Positions 9,712 to 18,214 of a stretch of 64,000 nucleotides of DNA are shown here, piece after piece. The first letter of the stretch is position 1; every line of letters starts with the position of its first letter. The stretch lies in assembly GCF_900240295.1 (NCBI RefSeq), contig NZ_OEQB01000003.1:124001-188000 (forward strand). Reading direction: 5' to 3'. A program made the position numbers and the translations under genes. This stretch comes from Megasphaera vaginalis (ex Bordigoni et al. 2020) (GTDB lineage: Bacteria > Bacillota > Negativicutes > Veillonellales > Megasphaeraceae). Below the pieces are notes generated by a model. That model saw only the letters and a list, made by a program, of their open reading frames with translations. It did no database searches and was not told the DNA's origin.

Positions 9712-10932
9712 TTAATCTTTAAAACCCATCTGTTTGCGGATAAGCGGTAATTTATCGAGGAAGTATTCGACCTCTTCCATGGTGTTATAAATGTAGAAGC
9801 TGACGCGATTGGAAGCTTCAGCATGGATATGTGCGCCATAGGGCTGTGCGCAATGATGGCCTGAGCGGATAGCAATACCGTAGCTGTCAAGAATGGTAGC
9901 TGCATCGTGAGGATGAACACCGTCGATCGTGAAGGAAATGACACCCGTCTTTTCAGCCGGATCGGTACTGCCGATGATATGAATGTAGGGCAGCTTTTTC
10001 ATCCCGGCGAGACAGGCAGCCGTCAATTCGTGTTCGTGCGCTTCAATGGCATCAAAGCCGATACCTTCCAGATAATCAATCGCCGCATGCATGGCTGCCG
10101 CGCCTTCGACGTTTTCCGTACCGGCCTCGAACTTGAACGGCAAGACATTGAACGTCGTCGTCTGTTCCTGCACGTACTCGATCATATCTCCGCCCAAGAG
10201 AAAGGGTTCCATATCATTGAGAAGGTCCCGTTTACCGTATAAAACGCCGGTTCCCGCCGAAGCACACATCTTATGCCCGGAGAAGACGAAGAAATCGCAA
10301 TCCCACGCCTGAACATCACATTTCATATGAGGCACGGCCTGCGCACCGTCAAGGACGGCAACGGCGCCGACAGCGTGCGCCGCGTCGATGATCTTCTTCA
10401 CAGGGCGCTTCATGCCGAGAACGTTGCTGACCGCCGCAAAGGCGACGATCTTCGTTCTATCGTCAATTTTAGCGAAATCCTCATCGGTAAAATGCCCTTC
10501 GTCATCAAGGTACATATACACCAATTCGGCGCCGGTTACCCGGGCAACGCGCTGCCACGTAACCAAGTTGGCGTGATGTTCCGAAATGGGAATAACGATC
10601 TTATCGCCTTTTTGCAAATGCGTTTCGGCATAACTTCTGGCAATGAGATTCAACGCTTCCGTTGCATTGCGGACAAAGATGACCTCTTCGCTGTGCGCGG
10701 CATGAATAAACTTCCGCACCGCTTCTCTGGCATCATCATAAATTTGGGATGCTTCTACACTGAGAATATGCGCGCCGCGATGGGGGTTCCCGTTATGTTT
10801 CTCCAACAAATCGACAATAGCCTGAATGACCTGCTTCGGCTTTTGCGTCGTCGCGGCGTTGTCGAAATAAACGATCTGATGACCGTTGTGAACTTTAGTC
10901 AAGATGAGGAAATCTTTTCGTACATTTATCAT
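9712..10932 (-). CDS. sufS: SufS cysteine desulfurase
   Basis: 406 residues from ATG 10932, which has AAGGTGA upstream; the longer open frame has no ribosome site and overlaps sufD more deeply. The PLP lysine is in SGHKM near residue 225, and the catalytic Cys361 is in RSGHHCAQPYG. It releases sulfur from cysteine as an enzyme persulfide for Fe-S cluster assembly. The start overlaps the sufD 3' end by 38 bases, suggesting translational coupling. Confidence 0.95.
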   Translation of the reverse strand: MINVRKDFLILTKVHNGHQIVYFDNAATTQKPKQVIQAIVDLLEKHNGNPHRGAHILSVEASQIYDDAREAVRKFIHAAHSEEVIFVRNATEALNLIARSYAETHLQKGDKIVIPISEHHANLVTWQRVARVTGAELVYMYLDDEGHFTDEDFAKIDDRTKIVAFAAVSNVLGMKRPVKKIIDAAHAVGAVAVLDGAQAVPHMKCDVQAWDCDFFVFSGHKMCASAGTGVLYGKRDLLNDMEPFLLGGDMIEYVQEQTTTFNVLPFKFEAGTENVEGAAAMHAAIDYLEGIGFDAIEAHEHELTAACLAGMKKLPYIHIIGSTDPAEKTGVISFTIDGVHPHDAATILDSYGIAIRSGHHCAQPYGAHIHAEASNRVSFYIYNTMEEVEYFLDKLPLIRKQMGFKD

Positions 10933-12019
10933 TGCAATCACCTTTCTGACGACAAAATTCCATTTTATCTCTGACAGCCTGCAAGACTTTGTTTTCCATA
11001 TCCGTATCGCCGAGGCTGTCAATGACAGGACGAATATTGGATTCGACAATAATCAGTTGCGCGCCTTCACGATTGAATCCGCGGCTCATCAAATAATAGA
11101 GCATATCCTTATCGATCTGTCCGGCACTGGAAGCGTGATCACCGACGACATCATCTTCTTTGCACAACAGCAGCGGCAAAGAAATGGAATGCACGTCGGG
11201 GCTCAGCAGCAGACAGATATCCGATTCGGAGCCGGCAGCCTTCTTACAGCCCCGGAGGAAATCAATGGTGCCGCGAAAATACTTCTTCGCCGTATCCATC
11301 AGCGCTCCCGTCGTCAGAATATCGGTCTTGGTCTTTTCCCCTTCCTGCGGTACCCAATAGGAAAAATCCAAAATCTGATCCCGACTGCCGAGATACATGG
11401 CCTTACTTGAGAAAACGCCTTCTCGCTGCGTCAAATCGGTCTTATAATAAACGATCGCCGCCTTACTGCCTACTTCGGCGCTAACATAATCGATGGAACT
11501 GTTTTTGCCGCTTCTGGCATAACGATGTTCCACATGACGCACCTGCTCGCCATGAAGCTGAACCTTGCAGATTTTGACGGCAGCCGCTTCTGCAGCATCT
11601 ACATATTCCAACAAGTTGACGGAGCCGTTTTCCGCATCGCCGTCAAAGGTCAGATAAACTTCAAGTTTACTGTTTTCCGGCGCGGAAATCTTGAGCTGCC
11701 CGACAATCTGCGGTAATTCCTGACTGAGCGAATAGGTCAGCCAGACCTTTCCTGCGCCTCCCGCTTTTCCCGTGATCGCACAGCCCGTCATGCTTTGCCC
11801 GACGGCTTCCTGTAGCGAGTCCGCTCCGGCTCCGGTAAAATCGCCGAGAGGCAATTTACCGTCACCTTCATAAAACGTGACGGACACGTCCCCTTCATGC
11901 CGTTCCTGAATGGTAATTTTCTGTCTTCCCGTCGCTTTCAGCTGCGGCAGTTCCAGGTGATTAACTTTCATCCAGCGGAAGGTGGGACGAGGGAGTTCAT
12001 TATATTTTTCTGTAATCAT
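10895..12019 (-). CDS. sufD: SufD Fe-S assembly scaffold subunit
   Basis: 374 residues with the SufBD beta-helix core, including the GDHASSAGQIDKDMLYYLMS motif shared by the family, and a terminal ISSRGF-like region. It pairs with SufB and SufC. It starts 17 bases after the sufB stop behind AGAGGATGG. The C-terminus is cysteine-rich (CRQKGDCNDKC), which is not a general SufD feature. Confidence 0.92.
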   Translation of the reverse strand: MITEKYNELPRPTFRWMKVNHLELPQLKATGRQKITIQERHEGDVSVTFYEGDGKLPLGDFTGAGADSLQEAVGQSMTGCAITGKAGGAGKVWLTYSLSQELPQIVGQLKISAPENSKLEVYLTFDGDAENGSVNLLEYVDAAEAAAVKICKVQLHGEQVRHVEHRYARSGKNSSIDYVSAEVGSKAAIVYYKTDLTQREGVFSSKAMYLGSRDQILDFSYWVPQEGEKTKTDILTTGALMDTAKKYFRGTIDFLRGCKKAAGSESDICLLLSPDVHSISLPLLLCKEDDVVGDHASSAGQIDKDMLYYLMSRGFNREGAQLIIVESNIRPVIDSLGDTDMENKVLQAVRDKMEFCRQKGDCNDKCTKRFPHLD

Positions 12020-12036
12020 TTCTCATCGCCATCCTC

Positions 12037-13476
12037 TCACAGAGAACTTTTCAGTTCCAAATTAATTAAATTATTCATTTCCACGGCATATTCCAACGGC
12101 AACGCTTTGGAAACGGGTTCAACGAAGCCGCGTACCAACATGGCCCGCGCTTCGTCTTCGCTCAGGCCGCGGCTCATGAGATAATAAATCGCTTCGTCGG
12201 AAATACGCCCGATCTTTGCTTCATGTCCTAAATCAATATTGTCGTTCTTGACGACGATTGCCGGTATCGTATCGGATTGAGATATTTCGTCAAGCATCAG
12301 CGACTCGCAGCTGACATTCGCTTTCGATCCCGCCGCCTTTTCATTGATGACGACGCTGCCACGATAGATACAGGTGCCGCCGTCTTTGGAAATGGACTTG
12401 GAATCGATATTGCTCGTCGTATTCGGCGCATTGTGTACAACCTTGGATCCCGTATCGAGGTATTGCCCTTTACCGGCAAAGGTCACGCCTGTAAATTCGC
12501 AATGCGCCCCTTCACCTTGAAGGATACTCATCGGGTAAAGACAGGACGTGTGCGAGCCGAACGATCCGGTTACCCAATTGATGGTACCGTTCTTGCCGAC
12601 AATCGCCCGTTTCGTGTTGAGATTATACATATTTTTGGACCAGTTTTCGATCGTTGAATAAGTCAGCGTCGCATCATCGCCGATAAAGAGCTCGACGCAC
12701 CCGGCATGCAGATTGGCAACGTTGTATTTAGGCGCCGAACAGCCTTCGATAAAATGAACTTTCGCCCCTTTTTCCACAATAATCAGCGTATGCTCAAACT
12801 GACCGGCGCCCGGCGCATTAAGGCGGAAATAACTTTGCAGCGGAATCGAAACATCGACGCCGGCAGGAACGTAAACGAAGGAGCCTCCCGACCAAACGGC
12901 ACCGTGCAGCGCGGCAAACTTATGATCCGTAGGCGGCACGAGCTTCATAAAATGCTTGCGGACAACCGCTTCATGCTCCTTCAACGCCGTATCAAAATCG
13001 GTATAAATAACGCCTTGTTGAACCAGCTCATCTTGGATACTGTGATAAACGACTTCCGAATCATACTGCGCGCCGACACCGGCCAGCGATGTCTTCTCCG
13101 CTTCCGGAATACCGAGACGATCAAAGGTATCTTTAATATCATCGGGGACTTCATTCCAATCCGCCTTCATCTGGGCTTTCGGCCGCACATAAGTAACGAT
13201 ATTATCCATTTCCAATTCGCTGATATCGGGTCCCCAAGTCGGATAATCAATTTTATAGAACAACTCCAGCGACTTCATACGAAAATCGAGCATCCATTGC
13301 GGTTCCCGTTTCTGCTCCGAAATCTCCCGCACAATCGCCGGCGTCAATCCGGCATCCGTTTTAAAATCGTATTTAAAATCTTTTTTAAAGTTATACATAT
13401 TGCCGAATTCGGAAAGCGAACTGATCTTGGAATTGATCTCGTTCATCTTTTCGGCAACTTTTTTTTCTTCTGCCAT
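12037..13476 (-). CDS. sufB: SufB Fe-S assembly scaffold
   Basis: 479 residues, full length. It has the SufB-specific FEHTLIIVEKGAKVHFIEGC stretch, the cysteine-containing CSAPKYNVANLHAGCVE strand, and a C-terminal ISDEAIYYLMSRGLSEDEA motif. It is the scaffold on which Fe-S clusters form within SufBC2D. GGGGGAGGT precedes the ATG. The gene follows sufC by 12 bases. Confidence 0.96.
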   Translation of the reverse strand: MAEEKKVAEKMNEINSKISSLSEFGNMYNFKKDFKYDFKTDAGLTPAIVREISEQKREPQWMLDFRMKSLELFYKIDYPTWGPDISELEMDNIVTYVRPKAQMKADWNEVPDDIKDTFDRLGIPEAEKTSLAGVGAQYDSEVVYHSIQDELVQQGVIYTDFDTALKEHEAVVRKHFMKLVPPTDHKFAALHGAVWSGGSFVYVPAGVDVSIPLQSYFRLNAPGAGQFEHTLIIVEKGAKVHFIEGCSAPKYNVANLHAGCVELFIGDDATLTYSTIENWSKNMYNLNTKRAIVGKNGTINWVTGSFGSHTSCLYPMSILQGEGAHCEFTGVTFAGKGQYLDTGSKVVHNAPNTTSNIDSKSISKDGGTCIYRGSVVINEKAAGSKANVSCESLMLDEISQSDTIPAIVVKNDNIDLGHEAKIGRISDEAIYYLMSRGLSEDEARAMLVRGFVEPVSKALPLEYAVEMNNLINLELKSSL

Positions 13477-13488
13477 AGAGACCTCCCC

Positions 13489-14235
13489 CTATTTTATCTG
13501 TTCTTTATAAACATCATAGCCGTTGGCTTCAATGTCATCGATCAGAGAGGCATCGCCGGTCTTGATGATACGACCGTCGATCAACACATGAACGAAGTCA
13601 GGCCGCAGCTTCTGAAGAATTTCACTGTGATGGGTGATAACGAGAATCGAATTATTTTCATTATGGTAAGCGGCAACCGTTTCAGACACGATGCGAACGG
13701 CATCGACATCAAGGCCGGAATCGATTTCATCTAGCATCGTCAGTTTCGGTTCGAGCATACACATCTGAAGGATTTCCGTCTTCTTCCGTTCACCGCCGGA
13801 AAAGCCGTCATTGACATAACGTTCGCCATAGGAGCGCTGCATGGCGAGCTTTTCCATTTGCTGATGCATTTTTTTCCGAAACGGCATGATCCGCTGCGTC
13901 TCACCGGTTACCGTGCTTTTAGCATTGCGCAGGAAGTTTTCGACGGTAATTCCCTGTACGGCAATAGGCTGCTGAAAAGCCATGAAAATGCCTGCCTTGG
14001 CACGTTCGTTTACCGGCATATCCGTAATTTCTTTTCCTTCAAAGAAAATGCGGCCTGCCGTCACCTTGTAGCTGGGGTTGCCCATAATCGCATGAAATAA
14101 CGTCGATTTGCCGGCGCCGTTGGATCCCATAATGACATGTGTCTCTCCCTTGTTGATAACCAGGTCGAGACCCTTGAGAATTTCCTTGCCTTCCACAGCA
14201 ACCTTCAGGCCTTCTACTCTTACTAATTCACTCAT
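13489..14235 (-). CDS. sufC: SufC Fe-S assembly ATPase
   Basis: 248 residues with an ABC fold: Walker A GSNGAGKST at 37-45, signature FSGGERKKTEILQM near 144, and Walker B LTMLDEIDSGLD. It powers conformational changes of SufBD in cluster assembly. It is first in the suf operon, behind GGGAGTG and a promoter about 75 bases upstream. Confidence 0.96.
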   Translation of the reverse strand: MSELVRVEGLKVAVEGKEILKGLDLVINKGETHVIMGSNGAGKSTLFHAIMGNPSYKVTAGRIFFEGKEITDMPVNERAKAGIFMAFQQPIAVQGITVENFLRNAKSTVTGETQRIMPFRKKMHQQMEKLAMQRSYGERYVNDGFSGGERKKTEILQMCMLEPKLTMLDEIDSGLDVDAVRIVSETVAAYHNENNSILVITHHSEILQKLRPDFVHVLIDGRIIKTGDASLIDDIEANGYDVYKEQIK

Positions 14236-14310
14236 GTTCTTATCACTCCCAAATAGATGATATTGATTTATACCTACTTATTTTAAAATCCATCCAAATT
14301 TACTACCCTT

Positions 14311-14339
14311 AGATTACTCCATGCGATTATTAAAGTCAA
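14311..14339 (-). promoter_or_regulatory. Predicted promoter of sufCBDSU
   Basis: -35 TTGACT (14334-14339), 17-base spacer and -10 TAATCT (14311-14316) on the minus strand. No clear IscR-type box was found. Confidence 0.65.
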
Positions 14340-14387
14340 CCTTTTTGGTGCATTTTGACCTTTCTATTTTGTAGCCGAAAAAAACGT

Positions 14388-14597
14388 TCACTCTTTCTTT
14401 CGCAAGGCCTTTTTCTTCCGTCTGTTCATGCGGATCTGCATGGCCAACGTAAAGACGGCAAGCACCAGAATAACCAGCAATTCCGTCTGCAATCCGTCAC
14501 GCCAGATAGCGTAAAGCAGATAAACGAAGACGATGATCCAAAGAAACGCCTTAAGCTTCCGCACGATCTTCCCCCGCTTCCGCTGCCGATTCTTCAC
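14388..14597 (-). CDS. Small membrane protein overlapping the SCIFF maturase
   Basis: 69 codons from GTG 14597. A basic N-terminus leads to hydrophobic LWIIVFVYLLYAIW, a short polar turn, hydrophobic LLVILVLAVFTLAM, and a very basic tail (RMNRRKKKALRKKE), which predicts a two-span membrane hairpin with both ends inside. Its first 47 bases overlap the end of the maturase gene in another frame. A later GTG preceded by GGGGGAAG is an alternative start. Function is unknown. The position after the SCIFF genes suggests it belongs to the same transcript. Confidence 0.6.
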   Translation of the reverse strand: MKNRQRKRGKIVRKLKAFLWIIVFVYLLYAIWRDGLQTELLVILVLAVFTLAMQIRMNRRKKKALRKKE

Positions 14598-15975
14598 GCC
14601 GCTTTTTCATGGCCAAAACGGCTTGAATATACATGGCGCACTCAATCCTCTTTTTCTGGATCGCGCAGCTCAATTCATACGGCCGAGTAATGCCGCCGCC
14701 ATATTTGATATTGTTGGCATGACAACCGCCGCTGCAAAAAAACTTGGCCCAACAGTTGCGGCATTCCGGTTTATTCAGAACATGCATATCCCGAAAGATC
14801 AGCGGCAACTCAACATCGGTAATGCCGTCGTCAACATTACCGATAACGTATTCCTCCTGCCCTACAAACTGATGACACGGATAAATGCGTCCGTCCGGAA
14901 CGACACACATATATTCATGACCGGCGCCGCAACCGCGCAGCCGTTTGGCTATACAGGGACCGCGGTACAGATCCATGATAAAATGGTAATAAATAAACGG
15001 ATGCCCCGTCGCGTATCGCTGCAGGTAGAGATCGGTCAAGTGATCATATTCGTCAAAAATCCGCGGCAAGTCGGCTGTCTCAATGGCATATGACAAATCA
15101 TCGCCGACGACAGGCTCCATAGAAAGCCCTTCAAAACCCAGATCGGCCATGTGCTTTACATCATTCGTAAAATCAAGATTATACTTCGTATAAGTTCCGC
15201 GTACATAATATTCTTCGCCGTTCCGTTTCTTGACCGCATCCAACTGATGTTCCATACAGGGCGTATACGAATCACCGCCGCCGGCATTAGGCCGCATCCG
15301 ATTATGAATATCGGGCCGCCCGTCCAAACTGAGAATCAAGCTGATATGATTATCCGTCAAATAGCTGATTTTTTCCGCGTCAAGGAGCATGCCGTTCGTC
15401 GTCAGCGAGAGTTTGAAGATGCGATCATGAATTTTTTCCTGCTCACGGATATAGGCAATCGTCTTTTTTACGACATCAAAATTCAGTAGCGGCTCGCCGC
15501 CGAAGAAATCGATTTCGCAATGCTGCCGCTTGCCTTCCGTACTTCTGATGAGCAGATCGACAGCCTTTCTGGCTACATCAAAACTCATCAATTCCCGTTT
15601 ATGCGTATCGTAATCGCCTTGTGAAGCAAAGCAATACCGGCAACGCAAGTTACAGTCATGGGCAATATTCAGGCAAAGTGATTTGACTACGGGCTCTTCG
15701 TCAGCAACGACCGCAAAGCTTTCACACATCGGCGCAAAGAGCATTTCTTTCGCAATAAGCTCATCCAGTTCAGCCAGCGATTCCGTCAATTCCTGCTGCC
15801 CGTACAAGCCGGATAAAGCCGCAAACACGGCATCCTTATTCGTACCGTCATAATGATCGAGAATATCGTACGTTATTTTATCAATAACGTTAATAATGCC
15901 GCTGTTAACGTCAAGCAGCATATGTACACCGTTTTGTATATATTTATGAATCATCGGTCTTATTTTTTCACTCAT
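14551..15975 (-). CDS. SCIFF peptide maturase, radical SAM/SPASM
   Basis: 474 residues from ATG 15975, which follows GGAGG. The radical SAM site CNLRCRYC has cysteines at 108, 112 and 115, and GGEPLLNF follows. A SPASM region near the C-terminus carries CGAGHEYMC, GRIYPCHQF and CRNCWAKFFCSGGC, binding auxiliary clusters. SCIFF maturases form thioether crosslinks from peptide cysteines to acceptor residues (ranthipeptides). The matching six-cysteine precursor lies 65 bases upstream, with an attenuating hairpin between the genes. Confidence 0.92.
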   Translation of the reverse strand: MSEKIRPMIHKYIQNGVHMLLDVNSGIINVIDKITYDILDHYDGTNKDAVFAALSGLYGQQELTESLAELDELIAKEMLFAPMCESFAVVADEEPVVKSLCLNIAHDCNLRCRYCFASQGDYDTHKRELMSFDVARKAVDLLIRSTEGKRQHCEIDFFGGEPLLNFDVVKKTIAYIREQEKIHDRIFKLSLTTNGMLLDAEKISYLTDNHISLILSLDGRPDIHNRMRPNAGGGDSYTPCMEHQLDAVKKRNGEEYYVRGTYTKYNLDFTNDVKHMADLGFEGLSMEPVVGDDLSYAIETADLPRIFDEYDHLTDLYLQRYATGHPFIYYHFIMDLYRGPCIAKRLRGCGAGHEYMCVVPDGRIYPCHQFVGQEEYVIGNVDDGITDVELPLIFRDMHVLNKPECRNCWAKFFCSGGCHANNIKYGGGITRPYELSCAIQKKRIECAMYIQAVLAMKKRREESAAEAGEDRAEA

Positions 15976-15987
15976 TATTTCCTCCAC

Positions 15988-16021
15988 ATAAAAAGAATAC
16001 CCTTTACCTCTCGGTAAAGGG
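15988..16021 (-). terminator. Attenuating terminator between SCIFF precursor and maturase
   Basis: A 9-bp stem (CCCTTTACC at 16000-16008 with GGTAAAGGG at 16013-16021) and 4-base loop are followed on the minus strand by TATTCTTTTT. It would let more precursor mRNA than maturase mRNA accumulate. Confidence 0.75.
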
Positions 16022-16040
16022 TGTCCCCTTAAAAACGAAC

Positions 16041-16181
16041 TTATTTGGTGCAAACCTGATTGCCTACCGTACAGGATGTCTTGCAAGCAGATTGACACGA
16101 GGTCTGGCATTCGCTGCAGCCGGCGTATTGGGCCGTCTTCTGAATCGATTCCGTGTTAATCGTAATGATATGCTTTGCCAT
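16041..16181 (-). CDS. SCIFF (six cysteines in forty-five) ranthipeptide precursor
   Basis: A 46-residue ORF beginning MAKHIITINTESIQKTAQ. Its six cysteines at 22, 25, 29, 33, 37 and 44 lie in the SCIFF core (CSECQTSCQSACKTSC). It closely matches the SCIFF family carried by most Clostridia and many Negativicutes. Radical SAM maturation makes Cys-to-alpha-carbon thioethers; a signalling role has been proposed for ranthipeptides, but the function here is unknown. GAGGTGA lies 6 bases before the ATG, and a promoter lies about 30 bases upstream. Confidence 0.93.
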   Translation of the reverse strand: MAKHIITINTESIQKTAQYAGCSECQTSCQSACKTSCTVGNQVCTK

Positions 16182-16212
16182 CTATATTCACCTCACTATT
16201 GAAATCGCATTC

Positions 16213-16241
16213 ATTGTATCACATTTTTATTTTTTCTACAA
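16213..16241 (-). promoter_or_regulatory. Predicted promoter of the SCIFF operon
   Basis: -35 TTGTAG (16236-16241), 17-base spacer and -10 TACAAT (16213-16218) on the minus strand, just after the stop of the upstream gene. Confidence 0.65.
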
Positions 16242-16245
16242 TATA

Positions 16246-16641
16246 TCAGAGCAGGCGAAACCCTTTAAAAAGAAAATTCTTTCCCATGGATACGACAATG
16301 GAATGTTCCTGAAAAATGTCGCTTGTATCAAAAAAGATATCAAATCCTTTTCCGTATGTCACATATACGGAATTGATCCTGCTCAAATAGGACCGCACCT
16401 GTTCCGGCGTAATTTCATCTTCCCATTCGCAACGCCATTTCTCATTCTTAAATTTGGCGATCAACGGCGCATGAGCCATGACACGTGAGCGATGGGCCAG
16501 GATCCAGTCCCAGATTTCCTGCCCGTAACGGCAGGCCTCTTCCTCTTTACCTTTTCCCAAGCCTTCAAGGGTGAATAAGACAGGTTTATTTTCAAACATG
16601 ATTTCATCAAGATAACTGCCTTTTACGTATTCCAAATTCAT
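16246..16641 (-). CDS. Conserved-looking cytosolic protein, unknown function
   Basis: 131 residues, soluble and charged, with no signal or membrane segment. The tail (TSDIFQEHSIVVSMGKNFLFKG) faintly recalls DUF2262-like proteins that end in a His-Ser strand, but this is a weak impression. GGGGAGGT lies 7 bases before the ATG, so expression is likely. It has its own promoter and is flanked by nth upstream and the SCIFF operon downstream. Confidence 0.65.
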   Translation of the reverse strand: MNLEYVKGSYLDEIMFENKPVLFTLEGLGKGKEEEACRYGQEIWDWILAHRSRVMAHAPLIAKFKNEKWRCEWEDEITPEQVRSYLSRINSVYVTYGKGFDIFFDTSDIFQEHSIVVSMGKNFLFKGFRLL

Positions 16642-16685
16642 GAGCGGACCTCCCCTATTTGCATGGCCGTTTTACCGGCAACGTT

Positions 16686-16715
16686 ATCTTACCGTATGGG
16701 CAAATCGTTTGTCAA
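16686..16715 (-). promoter_or_regulatory. Predicted promoter of the 131-residue protein gene
   Basis: -35 TTGACA (16710-16715), 18-base spacer and -10 TAAGAT (16686-16691) on the minus strand. Confidence 0.6.
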
Positions 16716-16730
16716 TAAAACTATTTTATT

Positions 16731-17375
16731 TCAGCGCTTTTCTTTTCCGGGGCAGAGATCGCTTTGGAAACATTCTTCGCAAAGGGGCGTTCGCGCTTTA
16801 CAGATACGTCGACCATGCCAGATCAGCCAGTGATGAGCGCGACTCCACCATTCCTTCGGTATTGCTTTCTGCAGGCCCATTTCTACTTCCAACGGCGTTT
16901 TTCCGACTGCCAGCTGCATCCGATTGGCGACACGAAAGACATGCGTATCAACGGCAATAGCGGGAATGTCAAAAAGCACGCTGATCAGCACATTCGCCGT
17001 CTTTCTGCCGACGCCCGGCAAGGTTACGAGACTGTCGAAGTCGCGCGGCACTTCCCCGTGATACGTCTCACATAAAATCGCGCACGTCGCCATGAGATTT
17101 TTAGCCTTGCTGCGGTACAGCCCGCAAGTACGTATTTTCTCTTCCAATCCGAGAACGCCTAACGACAACATCTTCTGCGGCGTATTGTATTCCGGAAAAA
17201 GCCCGGCAGTCACAATATTGACCCGTTCATCCGTACACTGCGCCGACAAAACGACGGCAACGAGCAATTCAAAAGGCGTCCCATAATGCAGGGCCGGTTT
17301 CATGATCCCGTATTCGGCTTGAAAACGTTGCAGCATTTCCATTTTTTTCTTTTTCGTCATCACCATCTTGTTCAC
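16731..17375 (-). CDS. nth: Endonuclease III
   Basis: 214 residues. The helix-hairpin-helix LPGVGRKTANVLI carries the catalytic lysine, and VDTHVFRVANRM carries the catalytic aspartate. The C-terminal [4Fe-4S] ligands follow C-x6-C-x2-C-x5-C (CKARTPLCEECFQSDLC). It removes oxidised pyrimidines and cuts abasic sites. The GTG start overlaps the larE stop by 4 bases (GTGA), with GGAGGGG upstream; an ATG three codons later has better spacing. It is the third gene after draG-like and larE. Confidence 0.95.
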   Translation of the reverse strand: MNKMVMTKKKKMEMLQRFQAEYGIMKPALHYGTPFELLVAVVLSAQCTDERVNIVTAGLFPEYNTPQKMLSLGVLGLEEKIRTCGLYRSKAKNLMATCAILCETYHGEVPRDFDSLVTLPGVGRKTANVLISVLFDIPAIAVDTHVFRVANRMQLAVGKTPLEVEMGLQKAIPKEWWSRAHHWLIWHGRRICKARTPLCEECFQSDLCPGKEKR

Positions 17376-18208
17376 CCCTCCGTCGTGTGGATCAGTTCAT
17401 TTAAGCTGCCCATTTCATAGCCGTTCAAATCCAATGCGACATAGGTAAAGCCCGCTTTTCTGACAGCGGCGACAATATCCTGCCGCTGTGCCAAAACAGC
17501 CGGAAACTCGTCAGGCCCCGCTTCGATGCGTGCGACATCGCCATGATAACGGACTCGAAGGGCCCCTCGAATATACGGCAACAAAGCCTGTTCGGCCCGA
17601 TCAATTTGCTGCAGCCGCTCCGGGGTAAGTTCAACACCGTACGGAATACGGCTGGCCAGACAGGCCGCACTTTGTTTATTCCACGTTTCCAACCCAAAGG
17701 CACGTGACAAAAGGCGAATATCGGCCTTCGTCAGCTGCGCCTCGATCATCGGACTGCGTACATGATCGGCCAATTCCTTCAATGCAGCCATGCCGGGGCG
17801 ATAATCTCGAAGATCATCTACGTTCCCGCCGTCAATGACCCATTCATACCCTTTTTCAGCCGCCATATCGACCAAGGCCGAAAAGCGTATCTTTTTGCAA
17901 TGGTAGCAGCGGTCCTGCGGATTTGCCACAAAATCGCCGTTTTCGAATTCCCTCGATGCTACAGCCAAATGACGTATGCCGATAGTTTTCGCCATCTTTT
18001 CTGCCGCAGCGGCCTCCCTTTGCGGCAATGTGGGTGAAACGGCTGTTATGGCCAATGCCTTATCACCCAGCACCGCATGCGCCGTATACGCTAAAAAGGT
18101 GCTGTCAACACCGCCTGAAAACCCGACAATGACGCTGCCCATAGACCGTAAAATACACTGTAAGTATTCAAATTTCCGCTTTATTTCTTCCGTTAACAAC
18201 AGAATCAT
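17372..18208 (-). CDS. larE: LarE-type ATP-dependent sacrificial sulfurtransferase
   Basis: 278 residues with an N-terminal PP-loop SGGVDS at 31-36 and the LarE motif AACLASRIPYG, whose cysteine is the sulfur donor in sacrificial LarE proteins. LarE makes the dithio form of the nickel-pincer nucleotide of lactate racemase and related enzymes. No larA, larB or larC lies in the window. The first ATG sits directly on GAGAGGG, so a start a few codons later (TTG) is possible. It follows the draG-like gene by 6 bases. Confidence 0.87.
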   Translation of the reverse strand: MILLLTEEIKRKFEYLQCILRSMGSVIVGFSGGVDSTFLAYTAHAVLGDKALAITAVSPTLPQREAAAAEKMAKTIGIRHLAVASREFENGDFVANPQDRCYHCKKIRFSALVDMAAEKGYEWVIDGGNVDDLRDYRPGMAALKELADHVRSPMIEAQLTKADIRLLSRAFGLETWNKQSAACLASRIPYGVELTPERLQQIDRAEQALLPYIRGALRVRYHGDVARIEAGPDEFPAVLAQRQDIVAAVRKAGFTYVALDLNGYEMGSLNELIHTTEG

Positions 18209-18214
18209 CCCTCT

